From Actinernus sp. WN-2022 (taxonomy: Eukaryota; Cnidaria; Anthozoa; Actiniaria; Actinernidae): a stretch of DNA of 64,000 nt. The stretch is taken from positions 84,983,740-85,047,739 of the forward strand of contig JAOWCC010000577.1 in the NCBI GenBank assembly GCA_030867875.1, read 5' to 3'. Shown piece by piece: positions 1 to 11,050 of this stretch. The notes under the pieces are model-generated. The model saw nothing but the letters and a program-made list of their open reading frames with translations. It made no database searches and was not told the origin of the DNA. Position 1 is the stretch's first letter; every line of letters starts with the position of its first letter. Made by a program: the position numbers and the translations under genes.

Positions 1-117
1 GTGCAACACACCTCGTGCAACTTGTCACGCAACGATGTGTGACCAAGCCAATAGGCCATTTTGACGATGTTGCGCACGCATCAGTAGAACAATAGACGCG
101 AGCTGTTAAGACCGCCT

Positions 118-381
118 CCCGGTTAGCTCAGTGGTTAAGCTCCGGTCTGTTGAGCGGGAGGTCGCGGGTTCAAACCCCGGCCGGACCAACACTCAAGGTC
201 TTAAAATAACTGAATAGATGGTGTTGCCTTTGTGAAACAACTGCAAATGGTTAGACGACCTTCACGTCTTCTCGGATAAGGACGTAAAATCGTAGGACTC
301 CTGTCGGCCTCAAGTTTATCAGTCTCATCAGACTGTCACGAGTTACCGACGTTAAATAAAGTTACTTTACTTTACTTTACT
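118..381 (+). mobile_element. tRNA-derived SINE, cnidarian type
   Basis: The 5' part looks like a tRNA. An A-box-like TAGCTCAGTGGTTAAG lies near 124-139 and a B-box GGTTCAAACCCC near 167-178, the internal RNA polymerase III promoter layout. An unrelated body of about 190 bp follows and ends in a short tandem tail of TTTAC/TTACT units near 360-381. A real tRNA gene would end right after the acceptor stem, whereas here the similarity to a SINE body continues. Boundaries are approximate because the target duplication is not clear. Confidence 0.75.
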
Positions 382-570
382 CGTTCTGGTTCACCAGCCT
401 TTTGTTATTTAAAACAGATAGCCATTGTTCTAACTGTGCGCAACATCGTAAAAATGGCCTTAAAATGGCTCATTTCGTAAAATGCGTATCCGTGCCAGTC
501 TTCTGCGGTCGTCTTCGCGAGACAAGTTGCATGAAACATCTCCTTTCATGCAACTGCAACACATCCTGGG

Positions 571-770
571 GATGCAGGTTGGCGCAGTGGTAAAGCGCTC
601 GTCTCTCACCGCTGCGGTCCCGGGTTCGATTCCCGGCTCGGATACCGAATGCGACTTAGGTTTGTTGTTGATTCCTTATCTGTATTCGAGGGTTTTCCTC
701 CGGGTTCTCCGGTTTCCCTCCTTTCGTAAAAATTGACCATGAGTCGAGTATAGTGTGTCCAAAACAGTTA
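571..770 (+). mobile_element. tRNA-derived SINE (second family)
   Basis: The A-box-like TTGGCGCAGTGGTAAAG is near 579-595 and the B-box GGTTCGATTCC at 623-633. The body contains the pyrimidine-rich phrase CCGGGTTCTCCGGTTTCCCTC near 698-718. The same head and body recur at 8526, so this is a dispersed SINE family and not a tRNA gene. The 3' end is not sharply defined. Confidence 0.75.
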
Positions 771-1548
771 ATGTAGTGGAGAGTGTGTGAGGAGTAAAAG
801 CAGGCCCCCACCAGCTGTAAGCTGTAATACTCAACCTGCTATAACAAATAAAATATATTTTTATATCGCTTTCAGCCGTTGCGAGACAAGTTGCAAGGAA
901 TATTTCAGTGTAACAGCGCCTTAAATTCAAACCAGTTTGAGTTGAAGGGACATTTCCCAGGGACAACATTTTGTTCCCGCAACAATATTTGTCCTAGTTC
1001 AGACGAGAGGACAAGTCCCAGGGACTTGCCCCTTCGTGTGTAGCGACCTATACCTTAAGAAAAGAAAATCAATTTCTTCGAGATCAAATTCAACCGCTAA
1101 AGGTCATCTTGAAATCCAAAACAATTATACAGATGGTCTCAAAATTAACTCATTAACTAGTCACTAGATTAGCTTTTTCTCGTCTAAAATTTATACATAC
1201 AATGAAACATGCTATTAAGCCAATATACATAATGTAATATCCACCATGTGTAAAGTAAGAATAACTTGACATATAGGTAAATAACTTAATATTATTATCT
1301 GTTCCACTCTCTCCTATTTACTATATGTAAAATATTTTTCTGTTATTACTTAGCTTATTTTGGTCTTACTTACCGCCCGCCTCGATTAGTCTTTGCTAAA
1401 TGCGAGTGGAGTATTAATGACAGTGTAAACTTAATATATTGAATAAATTTGAAGTTCAAGTCACATTATCGCTTTGTGGAAATTCCTTTGTATTTTCTTG
1501 CGCAAGCACAAAGAAGGAATTCATGCAAATGAACAGGTACATAATGTT
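765..1548. other. intergenic, no gene seen
   Basis: AT-rich sequence with only short chance ORFs. No splice-flanked coding segment and no recognised repeat was found. Confidence 0.5.
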
Positions 1549-1712
1549 AGGCCCTGTCCACACTAATGCGTTTTTGAAAACCTCCGTTTTTGGTTCCCTG
1601 AAAACGGATAAAAAGCTCTGCGTCCACACTAGCGTTTTCACATCGTTTTCGACCGTCCACATTAGGGGCTGAAAAACCACGATACAAAGATGCGTTTTCG
1701 TCACCAGGCTCT
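1549..1712. mobile_element. MITE-like fragment with GTCCACACTA motifs
   Basis: The motif GTCCACACTA(A/G)(T/C)GCGTTTT occurs twice (near 1557 and 1622) and a variant, CCGTCCACATTAG, near 1655. GCGTTTTC blocks accompany them. Clusters of this motif are typical of short inverted-repeat DNA elements in many animal genomes. A complete pair of terminal repeats is not visible, so this is called a fragment. Confidence 0.45.
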
Positions 1713-2975
1713 CTCGTTGTCTATAATACCCCATGCATTCACAGCAACTAAACCTGTTTAATTAAACTGAGTTTATCTATCCCCTATCTTGAATGTGTTT
1801 GGGTACATAGGGACAAAACTACCTCGAACAGGTTGTGTAGGTCAGTTTGAAACAAGTTTAGCGCCATGCGATTCAACAGGTATTATTTTAAACTTGTTTA
1901 ATTAACCAGCTTTTAAACATGTTTACGCTTTGGTGCATGTGAATGAGACCTAAGTTACAGTAGTCGCACTGTAATTGTTTTTGTTGTTGTCCATGCTATG
2001 TATGTAAGGCGAAGGAAAAAAGGATGTTGTTTGTATGTACAAAGGGAAGGTATAAAAGGATATTGTTACTAGGGAGGGGAGAGAAGAAACAATGTAGTTT
2101 AATGTGCCTATAACCCTTCTTGCAAGTTTTATAGCTATGAACCTACGAAATATTTTGAATACTTCTGTGAAGAAAGTTTTGCCTTACAGAGAATAGTCAA
2201 TGTTCTACGCTTGTTTGAAATCGTGTCAATTTGACCTTTCCTGACCCATAACCGCGTAAGTAAAAGCCTAGGTCGATTCCTGGGTAGACGTCATGTAATG
2301 CATCATTCTCAGTGACGCCTTTCTATCACAACAACATCGATTTATGGAGAATATACACAGTTTGCGAGTTGTTAGTAAAGAAAAAAGTAATTTTAGTCAA
2401 CATTTTAAGTATTTCTTCAAATTATCGCAAAGAGGATGTCCCGTACTCATTGTAATCTAAATTGTGTCCTTATATGTATCAATTTCATTAAGTTTATATT
2501 TTATAACTATTGCATTTGTTATATTTTCTTCAATATTATATTTTCTTCAATGTTGTTCATGTGGCGGAGGAAAATATACTTACGATTCTTCAAAAACATT
2601 TTAGTGATACTATTTGGTGTAACAGTTAAATCATTGATGTATTATTGATGACGTTTTTGCCTTTTCACAGTTAAAGCCGATAAAATAAAATTCAGAAATT
2701 AAATTATTTTGATTAACCTTTTCTTAAAAAGGAAGTTCCGCTATAACAAGGTCTGGCCAGGCGTGAACATATCCGTCATACTCCGCTTGAGATCAGACCT
2801 ACCCTGGGTACCAGAGGTTCTATTGTACTGCCTCCCTTCGCGAAAGTTACTGATAGCTTATCGCGCAAAATTCAAATCATTCAAATAAATACCGGAACTT
2901 CGTGTTTAACGCGCCGGGAAAAAGGGGCAACCAAGCGACAATGGGCAATCACGCACAATATTAATTCATATATTG
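1713..2975. other. intergenic or downstream of the minus gene, no exon recognised
   Basis: AT-rich. The plus-strand 70-aa ORF at 2436-2648 is low-complexity Phe/Ile/Cys-rich and has no splice context, so it is treated as chance. The phrase GTGCCTATAACCC at 2103 recurs at about 17717, a small dispersed repeat. Confidence 0.45.
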
Positions 2976-3170
2976 AAAGGCACTTGTACGAGATCTGTAG
3001 TGTTATTAGCAAAACATGTTTGTAAATGCTATTTTTCACCTCCAATCGATTGCCGATCTTTCTAAAACAGTATTTTTAAAGATAGCTTGCCATCCAGCAT
3101 CCATGGAAATGTCATTTCCATGGGGATCAGGAGCTCAATTCATTCGTTAACAAAGTATTTATCAGCACGT
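2976..3170. repeat. dispersed repeat, copy 1 (pair with 10313)
   Basis: About 195 bp is nearly collinear with 10313-10506 in the same orientation. Shared phrases include GGCACTTGTACGAGATC, TTAAAGATAGCTTGCC and GAGCTCAATTCATTCG, with scattered substitutions. No terminal inverted repeats or coding potential are visible, so the class is unknown. Confidence 0.7.
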
Positions 3171-3510
3171 TTCATGCAAAAGGGCTGTTGTACCAACTTA
3201 CTTGATGTCGTGCTTGACTGACTCCTTTTTTGTGTGCATGTTTGGTGATACCTGATTAGAGAACAAAATGCCTCGTTAGCTTTCGACGCATTTCAGCTAT
3301 TAAAAAAAATCGTAATATGATTGGGTATTCAAAGGTAAACGCCAACTGTTTATCAAGACTGCAATCACGAATCACGACGGTTGTCAGTGGCGATTAGCAA
3401 AGTCAGACCCTGTCAGCTATCAAAGTTTGCATATATATACATATATGAAGACAGGGCTCGAAAATAGGCTCACGCACTCTCAAAACACGAGTAACATCTC
3501 ATGACGACTC

Positions 3511-4872
3511 GAAACTGTTGCTAGTAGAATCTTGCTTAACTATTTGTTGTTGTTGCTGGTGGATCAGACCATGTTGCTAGTGCAAATTAGTGAAAACTAG
3601 CAACTGGTGCTAGTAGAATCTTGCTGAAATATTTGTTGTTGTTGCCAGTGGATCACATCATGTTGCTAGTGCAAATTAGTGAAAACTAGTAACAGGTGCT
3701 AGTAGAATCTTGCTGAATTATTTGTTGTTGTTGCTAGTGGATCAGACCATGTTGCTAGTGCAAATTAGTGAAAACTAGTAACAGGTGCTAGTAGAATCTT
3801 GCTGAATTACGCGTCGTTGTTGCTAGTGGATCAGACCATATTGATAGTGAAAATTAGTAACAACTAGCAACTGGTGCTAGTAGAATCTTGCTGAATTATT
3901 TGTTATTGTTGCTAGTGGATCAGACCATGTTGCTAGTGAAAATTAGTAACAACTAGCAACTGGTGCTAGTAGAATCTTGCTGAATTATGCGTCGTTGTTG
4001 CTAGTGGATCAGACCATGTTGCTAGTGAAAATTAGTAACAACTAGCAACTGTTGCTAGTAGAATCTTGCTGAACTATTTGTTGTTGTTGCTAGTGGATCA
4101 GACCATGTTGCTAGTGAAAATTAGTAACAACTAGCAACTGGTGCTAGTAGAATCTTGCTGAATTATTTGTTGTTGTTGCTAGTGGATCAGACCATGTTGC
4201 TAGTGAAAATTAGTAACAACTAGCAACTGGTGCTAGTAGAATCTTGCTGAATTATTTGTTATTGTTGCTAGTGGATCAGACCATGTTGCTAGTGAAAATT
4301 AGTAACAACTAGCAACTGTTGCTAGTAGAATCTTGCTGAACTATTTGTTGTTGTTGCTAGTGGATCAGACCATGTTGCTAGTGAAAATTAGTAACAACTA
4401 GCAACTGGTGCTAGTAGAATCTTGCTGAATTATTTGTTGTTGTTGCTAGTGGATCAGACCATGTTGCTAGTGAAAATTAGTAACAACTAGCAACTGGTGC
4501 TAGTAGAATCTTGCTGAATTATTTGTTATTGTTGCTAGTGGATCACACCATGTTGCTAGTGAAAATTAGTAACAACTAGCAACTGGTGCTAGTAGAATCT
4601 TGCTGAATTATGCGTCGTTGTTGCTAGTGGATCAGACCATGTTGCTAGTGAAAATTAGTAACAACTAGCAACTGTTGCTAGTAGAATCTTGCTGAACTAT
4701 TTGTTGTTGCTAGTGGATCACACCATGTTGCCACACTGTAGTGAAAATTAGTGACAACTAGAAACTGTTGCTAGTAGAATTTTGCTGAACTATTTGTTGT
4801 TAGTGGATCAGACCATGTTGCTAGTGAAAATTAGAGACATGCAACTATATAGCAACAGTTGCTAGTAATTGT
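3511..4872. repeat. 89-bp satellite, about 15 copies
   Basis: The phrase CTAGTAGAATCTTGCTGA recurs at 3521, 3610, 3699, 3788, 3877, 3966, 4055 and 4144 and onward, exactly 89 bp apart. Each unit contains several internal TTGCTAGT/ACTAGCAA words, so it is itself built from a short palindromic word. Units alternate between variants (TTATTTGTTGTTG and TTATGCGTCGTTG), which suggests higher-order duplication. The last two or three copies from about 4690 are shortened and degenerate. The array lies 3' of the last exon found for the minus-strand gene. Confidence 0.95.
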
Positions 4873-4992
4873 TTCCCCCTCAAATTTCAAGCCCTACAAG
4901 CGCGAGAAGCCTTATTGTTAGGTACCAAATACAAAATCTCTCATCCACCCTTTCTTCAACCTCTTTCTCCCTCTTACCCACCGAGGGCTTAC

Positions 4993-5133
4993 CATTTGTC
5001 CAGCAGTTGCCGATGGAGTGGCAGAACGATGTCTCAGCTCTGTAATCTTTTGTTGTTGTTGATGGACCTGTTCTGTCAAAGCCTTTACCTGTCGTTTAAG
5101 GAAGGTCATCTCATCGCTGTTTTCTTGTACTTC
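4993..5133 (-). CDS. coiled-coil protein gene, exon F
   Basis: Forty-seven codons in phase 0. The acceptor is a T-rich tract ending TGTATGTAG and the donor is ATG|GTAAGC. The translation begins EVQENSDEMTFLKRQ and continues through a Gln-rich heptad stretch (VHQQQQKITELRH) to a Ser/Thr/Ala-rich tail, so the coiled coil started in exon D ends here. If the donor is not used, the frame reads through to a stop at 4918, giving a basic 20-residue C-terminus, and this would be the last exon. Confidence 0.7.
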
Positions 5134-7103
5134 CTACATACAACAAACAAAGTGTCAGATAATTTACCCCAACACCCCCTCCCCCAAAAAAGTCCTCCAA
5201 TTTGCATAATGACGTCACCTAACCATAAACGACCAAAAACCTTTACGCGCCTTTTCTGTGCCTATGTTTAATGTGCATATAAGCCCAAATTAGTTAGATT
5301 TGATATCGATTGTACATTGAAGTGGATAGTCCAACGATAGAATATTTCTTGATTTGGCTGTTGCATCTACGAGATATAAAGGTTTATATTTCCAATATGC
5401 TAATGTTGTGATGTCATCCCCAACATTTGCTGAATTACTTTGTGCTTGTGATCATGAATTAAGCTATTTTCTAATTTATATACGTTTTTGTAAAATCACT
5501 TTGATAAGCTTCAAATATACCAAACTCCCAAACTGCTCAGTATTACTATGACGTGATTTAATACAGGCGACATTCACTTCACCTACGTTTTTGGCATTAT
5601 GCTGCGCATGCGTGGAGTAAAGGTTCGATTGATAGCTGTTCATTGGCTACAAAATAGCTATTCCAGACAGATTAGCCAATCTTGTTCTTCTTCTAATCTT
5701 TCATTCTACTCTCTGACACGAATGATGTCTCGTTGATGTTCTTGTTTTTGTTATAGGCCCCAGAAACATGTCTGCAATAAGTCCGGTTACACTATAAGAA
5801 ATTCAAATACAAGTACTTTTAAATAATTTTCTGACTTAGTAAACTCAGACTCGGAGTGAATTACAAATTAAGAAAACTTAAGGTCGCGATAAAGGTTAAA
5901 ATTGGAAAAGTTTCCTAAATGCGTATTTTCGCAAATTTCAAATCTAAAAGTCCTGATCTACCATCACAAAAAAAAACTCCAACTAAAACATTTTTAAAAG
6001 CCTTTCCGATTTCCCGCTAAAAAAAGGCGCAAAAAAATGTTTTGACAGCTACTGTCATTCACTGGGCATCTTATTTCATTCTCGCTATCCTGTGATTTTC
6101 TGCGCTGCATGCTTTTCGTTCGTAAAGATTTCTAAGTTAATGCAATGCCAAAAACAGTAAAAGTAGATCGTTCTTGGTGGTATTCAAAAAAGAAGAATAA
6201 AAGAGTAAATTTGACAGCAGCTGCAAAGATCTGAGGACAAACAATGGCCGAAGGAATTTATACTCAAGTTACAAGAAGTTTGATCAACGAAGATCGAAAG
6301 CCCACAAAGAATAAAGACATGGTGTGGAGAAACGCTCGGTTTTCCCTGCTCTGATATCAATTGTTCGCTTACTGGTATCAATTTTCTGTACTCTTAAAAG
6401 AGTGTTTCTTCTTTGAATTTAAACTGGCATCGACACTAGTTTCTGTTAAAGTATCGGGAATCGGTAAATGTTTCCTCGGTCACTAGTCTTGGTCTACATC
6501 TTCTAGCCAAAAACATCCATGTGTTCTGAACCAGCTCGTCTGAACTTTGTATAAATCGGCCGAGACACTGACCACAGCAACATGAATCACTCTGATTGGC
6601 TAAGTTAATGGATTATCCTTCTTAGTCAACCGCGAAATGACTGGAAACCTAATTTGTCGGGCTGTTTCTCGACTTTTCTTTTCGACCCCCCAAAAACAAC
6701 TAGTTGAAGTCCAGTCTTTTCGCGTTTTTTTTTTCAATTTAACCCAAATTAGTAGGAATAGTAGAAAACCGCTGGTCCTACAATAGATGTCAGGGAATTT
6801 TGAAATTATTTTTCATTCAGGTTTTATGACCTGGTTTGCATCAAAATAAGATGAAAAACCGCTTATTCCACTTCGAAAATGGATACAATTCGTTATACGC
6901 AACATATCCAAATCCCCGGCATAATATTAGAGACAATTCAGTTGGGATTCGAAAGGAATAATTTAGAAAACAAAAATTTCAAAGCCTCAAGTCTGAACCC
7001 TTTCTGGCAGAGGTAATCATGTCGCGTTCAGAAAAGTACATCTACGTTTTTAATTTTTGATCAAATTAGATTAAATATATACTTTCTATACAATTCAAGA
7101 CCT
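5134..7103. other. intron, no further exon or named repeat recognised
   Basis: Left part of the 3.7-kb intron between exons E and F. It is AT-rich with short chance ORFs only. Confidence 0.5.
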
Positions 7104-7107
7104 TTAA

Positions 7108-8254
7108 GGTGGCTCGCCTGGATTTTCCAGGGACGCACCATACCCACTTTGAACGGCTGATACTCCACTGTCAGAGCACGGTCGGGCTAGCCACTTCACC
7201 CATTTACTAGAAATAGAATAAACTTTCCAAAAATGTACGTTTGTTTGACATCGGTGTTACCATAGCAACACAGCGTCGACGTCATGTATTTTACATATCA
7301 TCAATTTTCTCGAAATCTAGACCTAAACTTTTAAAACGACCTAGTTTCCCTTGTAGTCTAAATGTAGGCCTTCAAGACTGAAAAGTTTAAAAAAAAGAGT
7401 ATGAGAGCGTTTTCGAAAAAAATTGGTTTGAATATTTTCATTAAAAAAATTAACAATTCGCCTTACTTCCTGTTTAGTCGTCGAGAACTGTCTTTTCAGG
7501 ACCGATTCAAGCTATAAACAAAATGATACAGCAATGAAGCTTGCGTAGATGAATGTAAAAGTTCCCTATGTTTTTGTTTTTATTTTGCGTCCTTAAAATG
7601 ATTCAATGCTCTTGAAATTTACAGGGCAAGGGTAGTACATGTTGAATTTCAGGTGAAAAGATAAAAAAAAAATTATCGACTAGTTTTCGAATTACAGCTT
7701 CCTTAGCAAATACGTTACTATTTTGAGTAAAATGAGCATATTTATTACATTACTTATGATTCCATAAACCGAAATCGAATAAAGCAAATGGAATGAAATT
7801 TTCATGGGAAGTAGTCCTATGTCATAGGTATGAAATATTCTAAAAAAAGCGATTGAATCGGTCCGGAAAAGACAGTTCTCGACGACTAAACAGGAAGTAA
7901 GGCGAATTGTTAATTTTTTGAATGAAAATATTCAACCCATTTTTTTCAAAAAACGCTCTCATACAATTTTTTTAAACTTTGCAGTCTTGAAGGTCTACAT
8001 TTAGACTACAAGGGACACTAGGTCGTTTTAAAAGTTTAGGTCTAGATTTCAAGAAAAGTTATGATATGTAAAATACATGACGTCAACGCTGTGTAGCTAT
8101 GGTAACACCGATGTCAAACGAACGTACATTTTTGGAACGTTTATTCTATTTCTAGTAAATGGGTGAAGTGGCTAGCCCGACCGAGCTCTGACAGTGGAGT
8201 ATCAGCCATTCAAAGTGGGTATGGTGCGTCTCTGGAAAATCCAGGCGAGCCACC
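7108..8254. mobile_element. foldback element with ~400-bp terminal inverted repeats and TTAA ends
   Basis: The left arm (7108 to about 7512) and right arm (about 7850 to 8254) are reverse complements with only scattered mismatches. The ends read GGTGGCTCGCCTGG and CCAGGCGAGCCACC. TTAA sits immediately outside both ends, at 7104-7107 and 8255-8258, consistent with a TTAA target duplication. The central ~340 bp has no coding potential. It sits in the intron between exons E and F. The TTAA suggests piggyBac-type mobilisation, but the tips do not start CCC, so the superfamily is open. Confidence 0.9.
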
Positions 8255-8525
8255 TTAAAACGATATATAGTATGTCGATGTAGCTTTAATTCCGGCGCTA
8301 CAAAAGCGTTTTTATCAAAACGACACCTCGACCTTTATCGAGATCTTAAACCTGTTAAACTAGTTTTATTGTTTTTTTTGCGAAACATTTCACATACGTA
8401 CCTAAAATCAGAAACACGGCTGCTTACCTTTGTTTTCTTTCGGTTTTGGGCGGGAAACTGGCGGGACGCGCGCGCTGGACTCATCAACAGCGCATGCGTG
8501 TGACGTTTGCCGTGATGGCGCGATG

Positions 8526-8800
8526 GGAGCCGGGTTGGCGCAGTGGTTAAACGCTTCGCCTTTCACCTCTTTAGCCCAGGTTCGATTCCCAGACGTGGCG
8601 CCATATGTGAGTTGAGTTTGTTGGTATCTCTTCCTTGCTCCGAGGGTTTTTCTCCGAGTTCTCCGGTTTTCCTCCCTCCGCAAAAACCAACACGCTAAAT
8701 TCCAATTCGATCTGTGGATTAGCCGGGACCTGGCTTTGATCAGCCCCCATGGTTGTTTCAGGTCTCGTTAGAAATTCAGGTGTGGTTTGTGTTTGCACAT
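8526..8800 (+). mobile_element. tRNA-derived SINE (same family as 571)
   Basis: The head GGGTTGGCGCAGTGGTTAAA (A-box region, near 8531) and the B-box AGGTTCGATTCCCAG (near 8578) match the copy at 571. The body shares CGAGGGTTTTTCTCC and TTCTCCGGTTTTCCTCC. It lies just 3' of exon E in the minus gene's intron, and the body may run nearly to the splice donor. The end is approximate. Confidence 0.75.
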
Positions 8801-8815
8801 AACCTCAGTCCTTAC

Positions 8816-8905
8816 CAGTTGTTTTTGCAGGAGTGTAATCGTGTAGTTTTTACTCTCAAGATCGTGTTCAACTTCTTCTTTTCCTTTTGCCAGTGAGTTG
8901 CGTTC
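8816..8905 (-). CDS. coiled-coil protein gene, exon E
   Basis: Thirty codons in phase 0. The acceptor is TTGTTTTCTCCAG and the donor is CTG|GTAAGG. The translation starts ERNSLAKGKEEVEHDLESK and ends TITLLQKQL, with hydrophobic residues spaced as in a coiled coil. Only a 100-bp intron separates it from exon D, so the two very likely splice together. Confidence 0.85.
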
Positions 8906-9005
8906 CTGGAGAAAACAACCACAAGGAAAGACATTAACGAATCACCCTCTCTCGATGTTATTATGATAATTAATTTCACAATGATAATGACAATAATAAC
9001 AATAC

Positions 9006-9224
9006 CTGAGTGATTTCCTTTATTTTATCTTTCATTTTATCGAGCTCTTCCTTCGTCTTCTTCAGCTCATCGTTATTTTCTTCAGATGCGTCGACACTTT
9101 CAGCGTGCGGCTCAGGCACATGTTCGATTTCTGTCTGCTCAGTGCGTCTGCTAAAAGACGCCGATCGTATTCGCCGTAATTTCTCGTGCATTTCTTCGGG
9201 GTCGTAGGTGCTTCGTTTTCTGAG
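9006..9224 (-). CDS. coiled-coil protein gene, exon D
   Basis: Seventy-three codons in phase 0. The acceptor is GTGCCATTTCACAG and the donor is CAG|GTATTG. It begins with a basic segment (LRKRSTYDPEEMHEKLRRIR), passes through an acidic linker rich in Glu, and ends in a Lys/Glu heptad stretch (DELKKTKEELDKMKDKIKE) that is a clear coiled-coil candidate. It continues the helix begun at the end of exon C. Confidence 0.85.
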
Positions 9225-9472
9225 CTGTGAAATGGCACAAAGCAAGTATATCACATTAAGTAATGCTTTGTTTTCCGAGTTCGTTGCGCCATCGACGCTC
9301 TTTGTACAAGATAACCGTCATTGTAACCCATCAAATATTTCTCTCGCACGTGATTGGTTGAATGTGTCACGTGACCCGATATTTTCTCTCCGCGAGCGGG
9401 AAATATCAGCAAATACACCCCCTGTGAGCGTATAAGCGCGCGTCAAAGAAAATATTTGAAGGATGATAACAA

Positions 9473-9646
9473 CAATAACCTACATTGTGGCGTCGAAATG
9501 TGCCCTGATATTAGTCCTTGGACATTATCTGATCCTCGAAGCTGTTTCCCTCGAGCTTCGCTCTCGGAAACTGTTCTCTTCTCGGAAGACATAATGTCCG
9601 CGGACGAAATATCATGGCATATTTCGACGCCACAATTAGGTTATTG
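9473..9646. mobile_element. short inverted-repeat element (MITE-like)
   Basis: Outer arms CAATAACCTACATTGTGG and its near complement CCACAATTAGGTTATTG flank a second pair built on CGTCGAAAT/ATTTCGACG. The whole ~174 bp can fold into one long hairpin. It lies in the intron between exons C and D. No target duplication was identified. Confidence 0.7.
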
Positions 9647-9754
9647 TATTTATAACACGTTTGTTGCGTTAAACTTGCCTGTTTCGTGGTTCATTGTCAG
9701 CAAGGTATCGAAAACCAACAAAGTGAGCTTTAAAGTCTTTAAAAACCTTAACGG

Positions 9755-9947
9755 CCCGTTCAAACGGATCCAATATGTTGACCAAACATGTTGGATCCAT
9801 GCATTTGAACACCCTGTTGGACGATGTTGGACGATGTTGCATGAAGTTTGAAACTAGTCAAACTTTTCATCCAACATGGTCCAACATTTCTCTTGTTATC
9901 GTGATCGATCAAGCATGTCCCAACATGTTGGATCCGTTTGAACGGCG
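9755..9947. mobile_element. inverted-repeat element with GTTCAAACGGATCCAAC ends
   Basis: The left end reads CGTTCAAACGGATCCAATA and the right end ACATGTTGGATCCGTTTGAACG. The interior is full of the word CCAACATG/CATGTTGG on both strands (GTTGGACGATGTTGGACGATG). No protein is encoded: the overlapping ORFs in this interval are translations of the palindromic words. Confidence 0.75.
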
Positions 9948-10044
9948 GTGGACTCGCGAACGTGCACTTCATTCGTCATTCACACTGTATCCATGGAGAT
10001 TTGATCTTGTGACCGGAATCCTTTGCGATATCACTGTACTATTG

Positions 10045-10121
10045 ATGTTGGATCCGTTTGAACACCCCCGTCCAACATTGTCCAACATTGTTGGATCCAA
10101 CATGTTGGATCCCTTTGAACG
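10045..10121. mobile_element. second, shorter copy of the GGATCCAACATG element
   Basis: It begins TGTTGGATCCGTTTGAAC and ends GTTGGATCCCTTTGAACG, with two CCAACATTG words between. It lies about 100 bp from the larger copy at 9755, so the two may be parts of one disrupted insertion. Confidence 0.65.
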
Positions 10122-10312
10122 TTCTCAGTCACACGTTCCCTTTTGTCTTGAAGAGGAAGTCGCCGTGTTTCGGTGGACGTCAATCATTCTTATTGAGTTC
10201 ACCTGTCCAACCGTAACAAAAATGTTTGTTGACCAATAGACAAATAGGCCTTCAGTTTGCAGGAATGCAATCACGTGGTTGTACTGGACAGCAAATCTGA
10301 CTTCATTTATTT

Positions 10313-10506
10313 AAAGGCACTTGTACGAGATCGGTAGTGTTAGTAGCAAAACCTGTTTCTAAATGCTATTTTCCACCTCTAATCGATTGTCGATCTTTCT
10401 AAAACAGCGTTTTTAAAGATAGCTTGCCGTCCAGCATCCATGGCAACGCCTTTCCCATGGGGATCACGAGCTCAATTCATTCGCTGACGAAGTATTATAT
10501 CAGCAC
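10313..10506. repeat. dispersed repeat, copy 2 (pair with 2976)
   Basis: It aligns over its whole length with 2976-3170, same orientation. The order of the shared words, the CCATGGGGATCA phrase and the terminal ATCAGCAC are the same. Unit type unknown. Confidence 0.7.
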
Positions 10507-10838
10507 ATGACTGTTTCCTGCAAAAGACCTATTATGTTTGTATGGCTTCTAGAAAATAACAACAGAAATTGATTTTGAATACAGATTTTAGTAAAGAGCT
10601 CGGACGAAGTCTTGGAAATGTCAAAGAATAGAACCGCTGAGTAGAAATAAAACTCAACAGTGGAGTAGCACGGGACCTCTCGAGACCTGTATTCTGATTG
10701 CACCAATAATACTTTACTTCTATTGTTTTTGTACTGCACTTTCTAAAGGTTAGGGTGTTTTCTATTGTTTTGTAGGCCAATACCGTCGCTCATTTCGAGA
10801 AGTTTCACCCGACCCCAACAGTGCTTTCTTCTGCAAAC

Positions 10839-11050
10839 GATTTCCCACGGGCGTAGAGGGAGGTCGAGTTCGCGAGTTTTTCTTGAGAACCCTAGCTCTA
10901 GGTGGGTAAGATCTTGTTTACTGACCGGTTAGGGTTTTTTTATGGTTCAGGGTTTTAGTTAGTTTAAAATTCCCAGCATAATTTTCCGTGTAATTATGTC
11001 TGTGACACCGCGAACTCAACCTCCCTCTACGCCCGGGGGAAATCGTCTCC
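10839..11050. mobile_element. inverted-repeat element with CGTAGAGGGAGG arms
   Basis: The left arm near 10839-10878 (ACGATTTCCCACGGGCGTAG, then AGGGAGG and GAGTTCGCG) is the reverse complement, with few mismatches, of 11011-11050. A one-sided relative (AACTCAACCTCCCTCTACAC) occurs near 21010. It lies in the intron between exons C and D. Confidence 0.7.

Noticed and set aside
118..190. tRNA gene
   Set aside because: The A and B boxes are present, but a SINE body with a tandem tail follows directly, and the cloverleaf acceptor pairing is poor.
3511..4872. CRISPR-like regular spacing
   Set aside because: The whole 89-bp unit is repeated without unique spacers, there are no cas-like genes, and the genome is eukaryotic. 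It is a satellite.
4915..5271. 118-aa plus-strand ORF
   Set aside because: It is antisense to exon F of the minus gene, which has consensus splice sites and matching phase. The plus ORF has none.
9760..10239. Overlapping 131-154 aa ORFs
   Set aside because: The translations are made of the palindromic CCAACATG/GGATCC words of a MITE.
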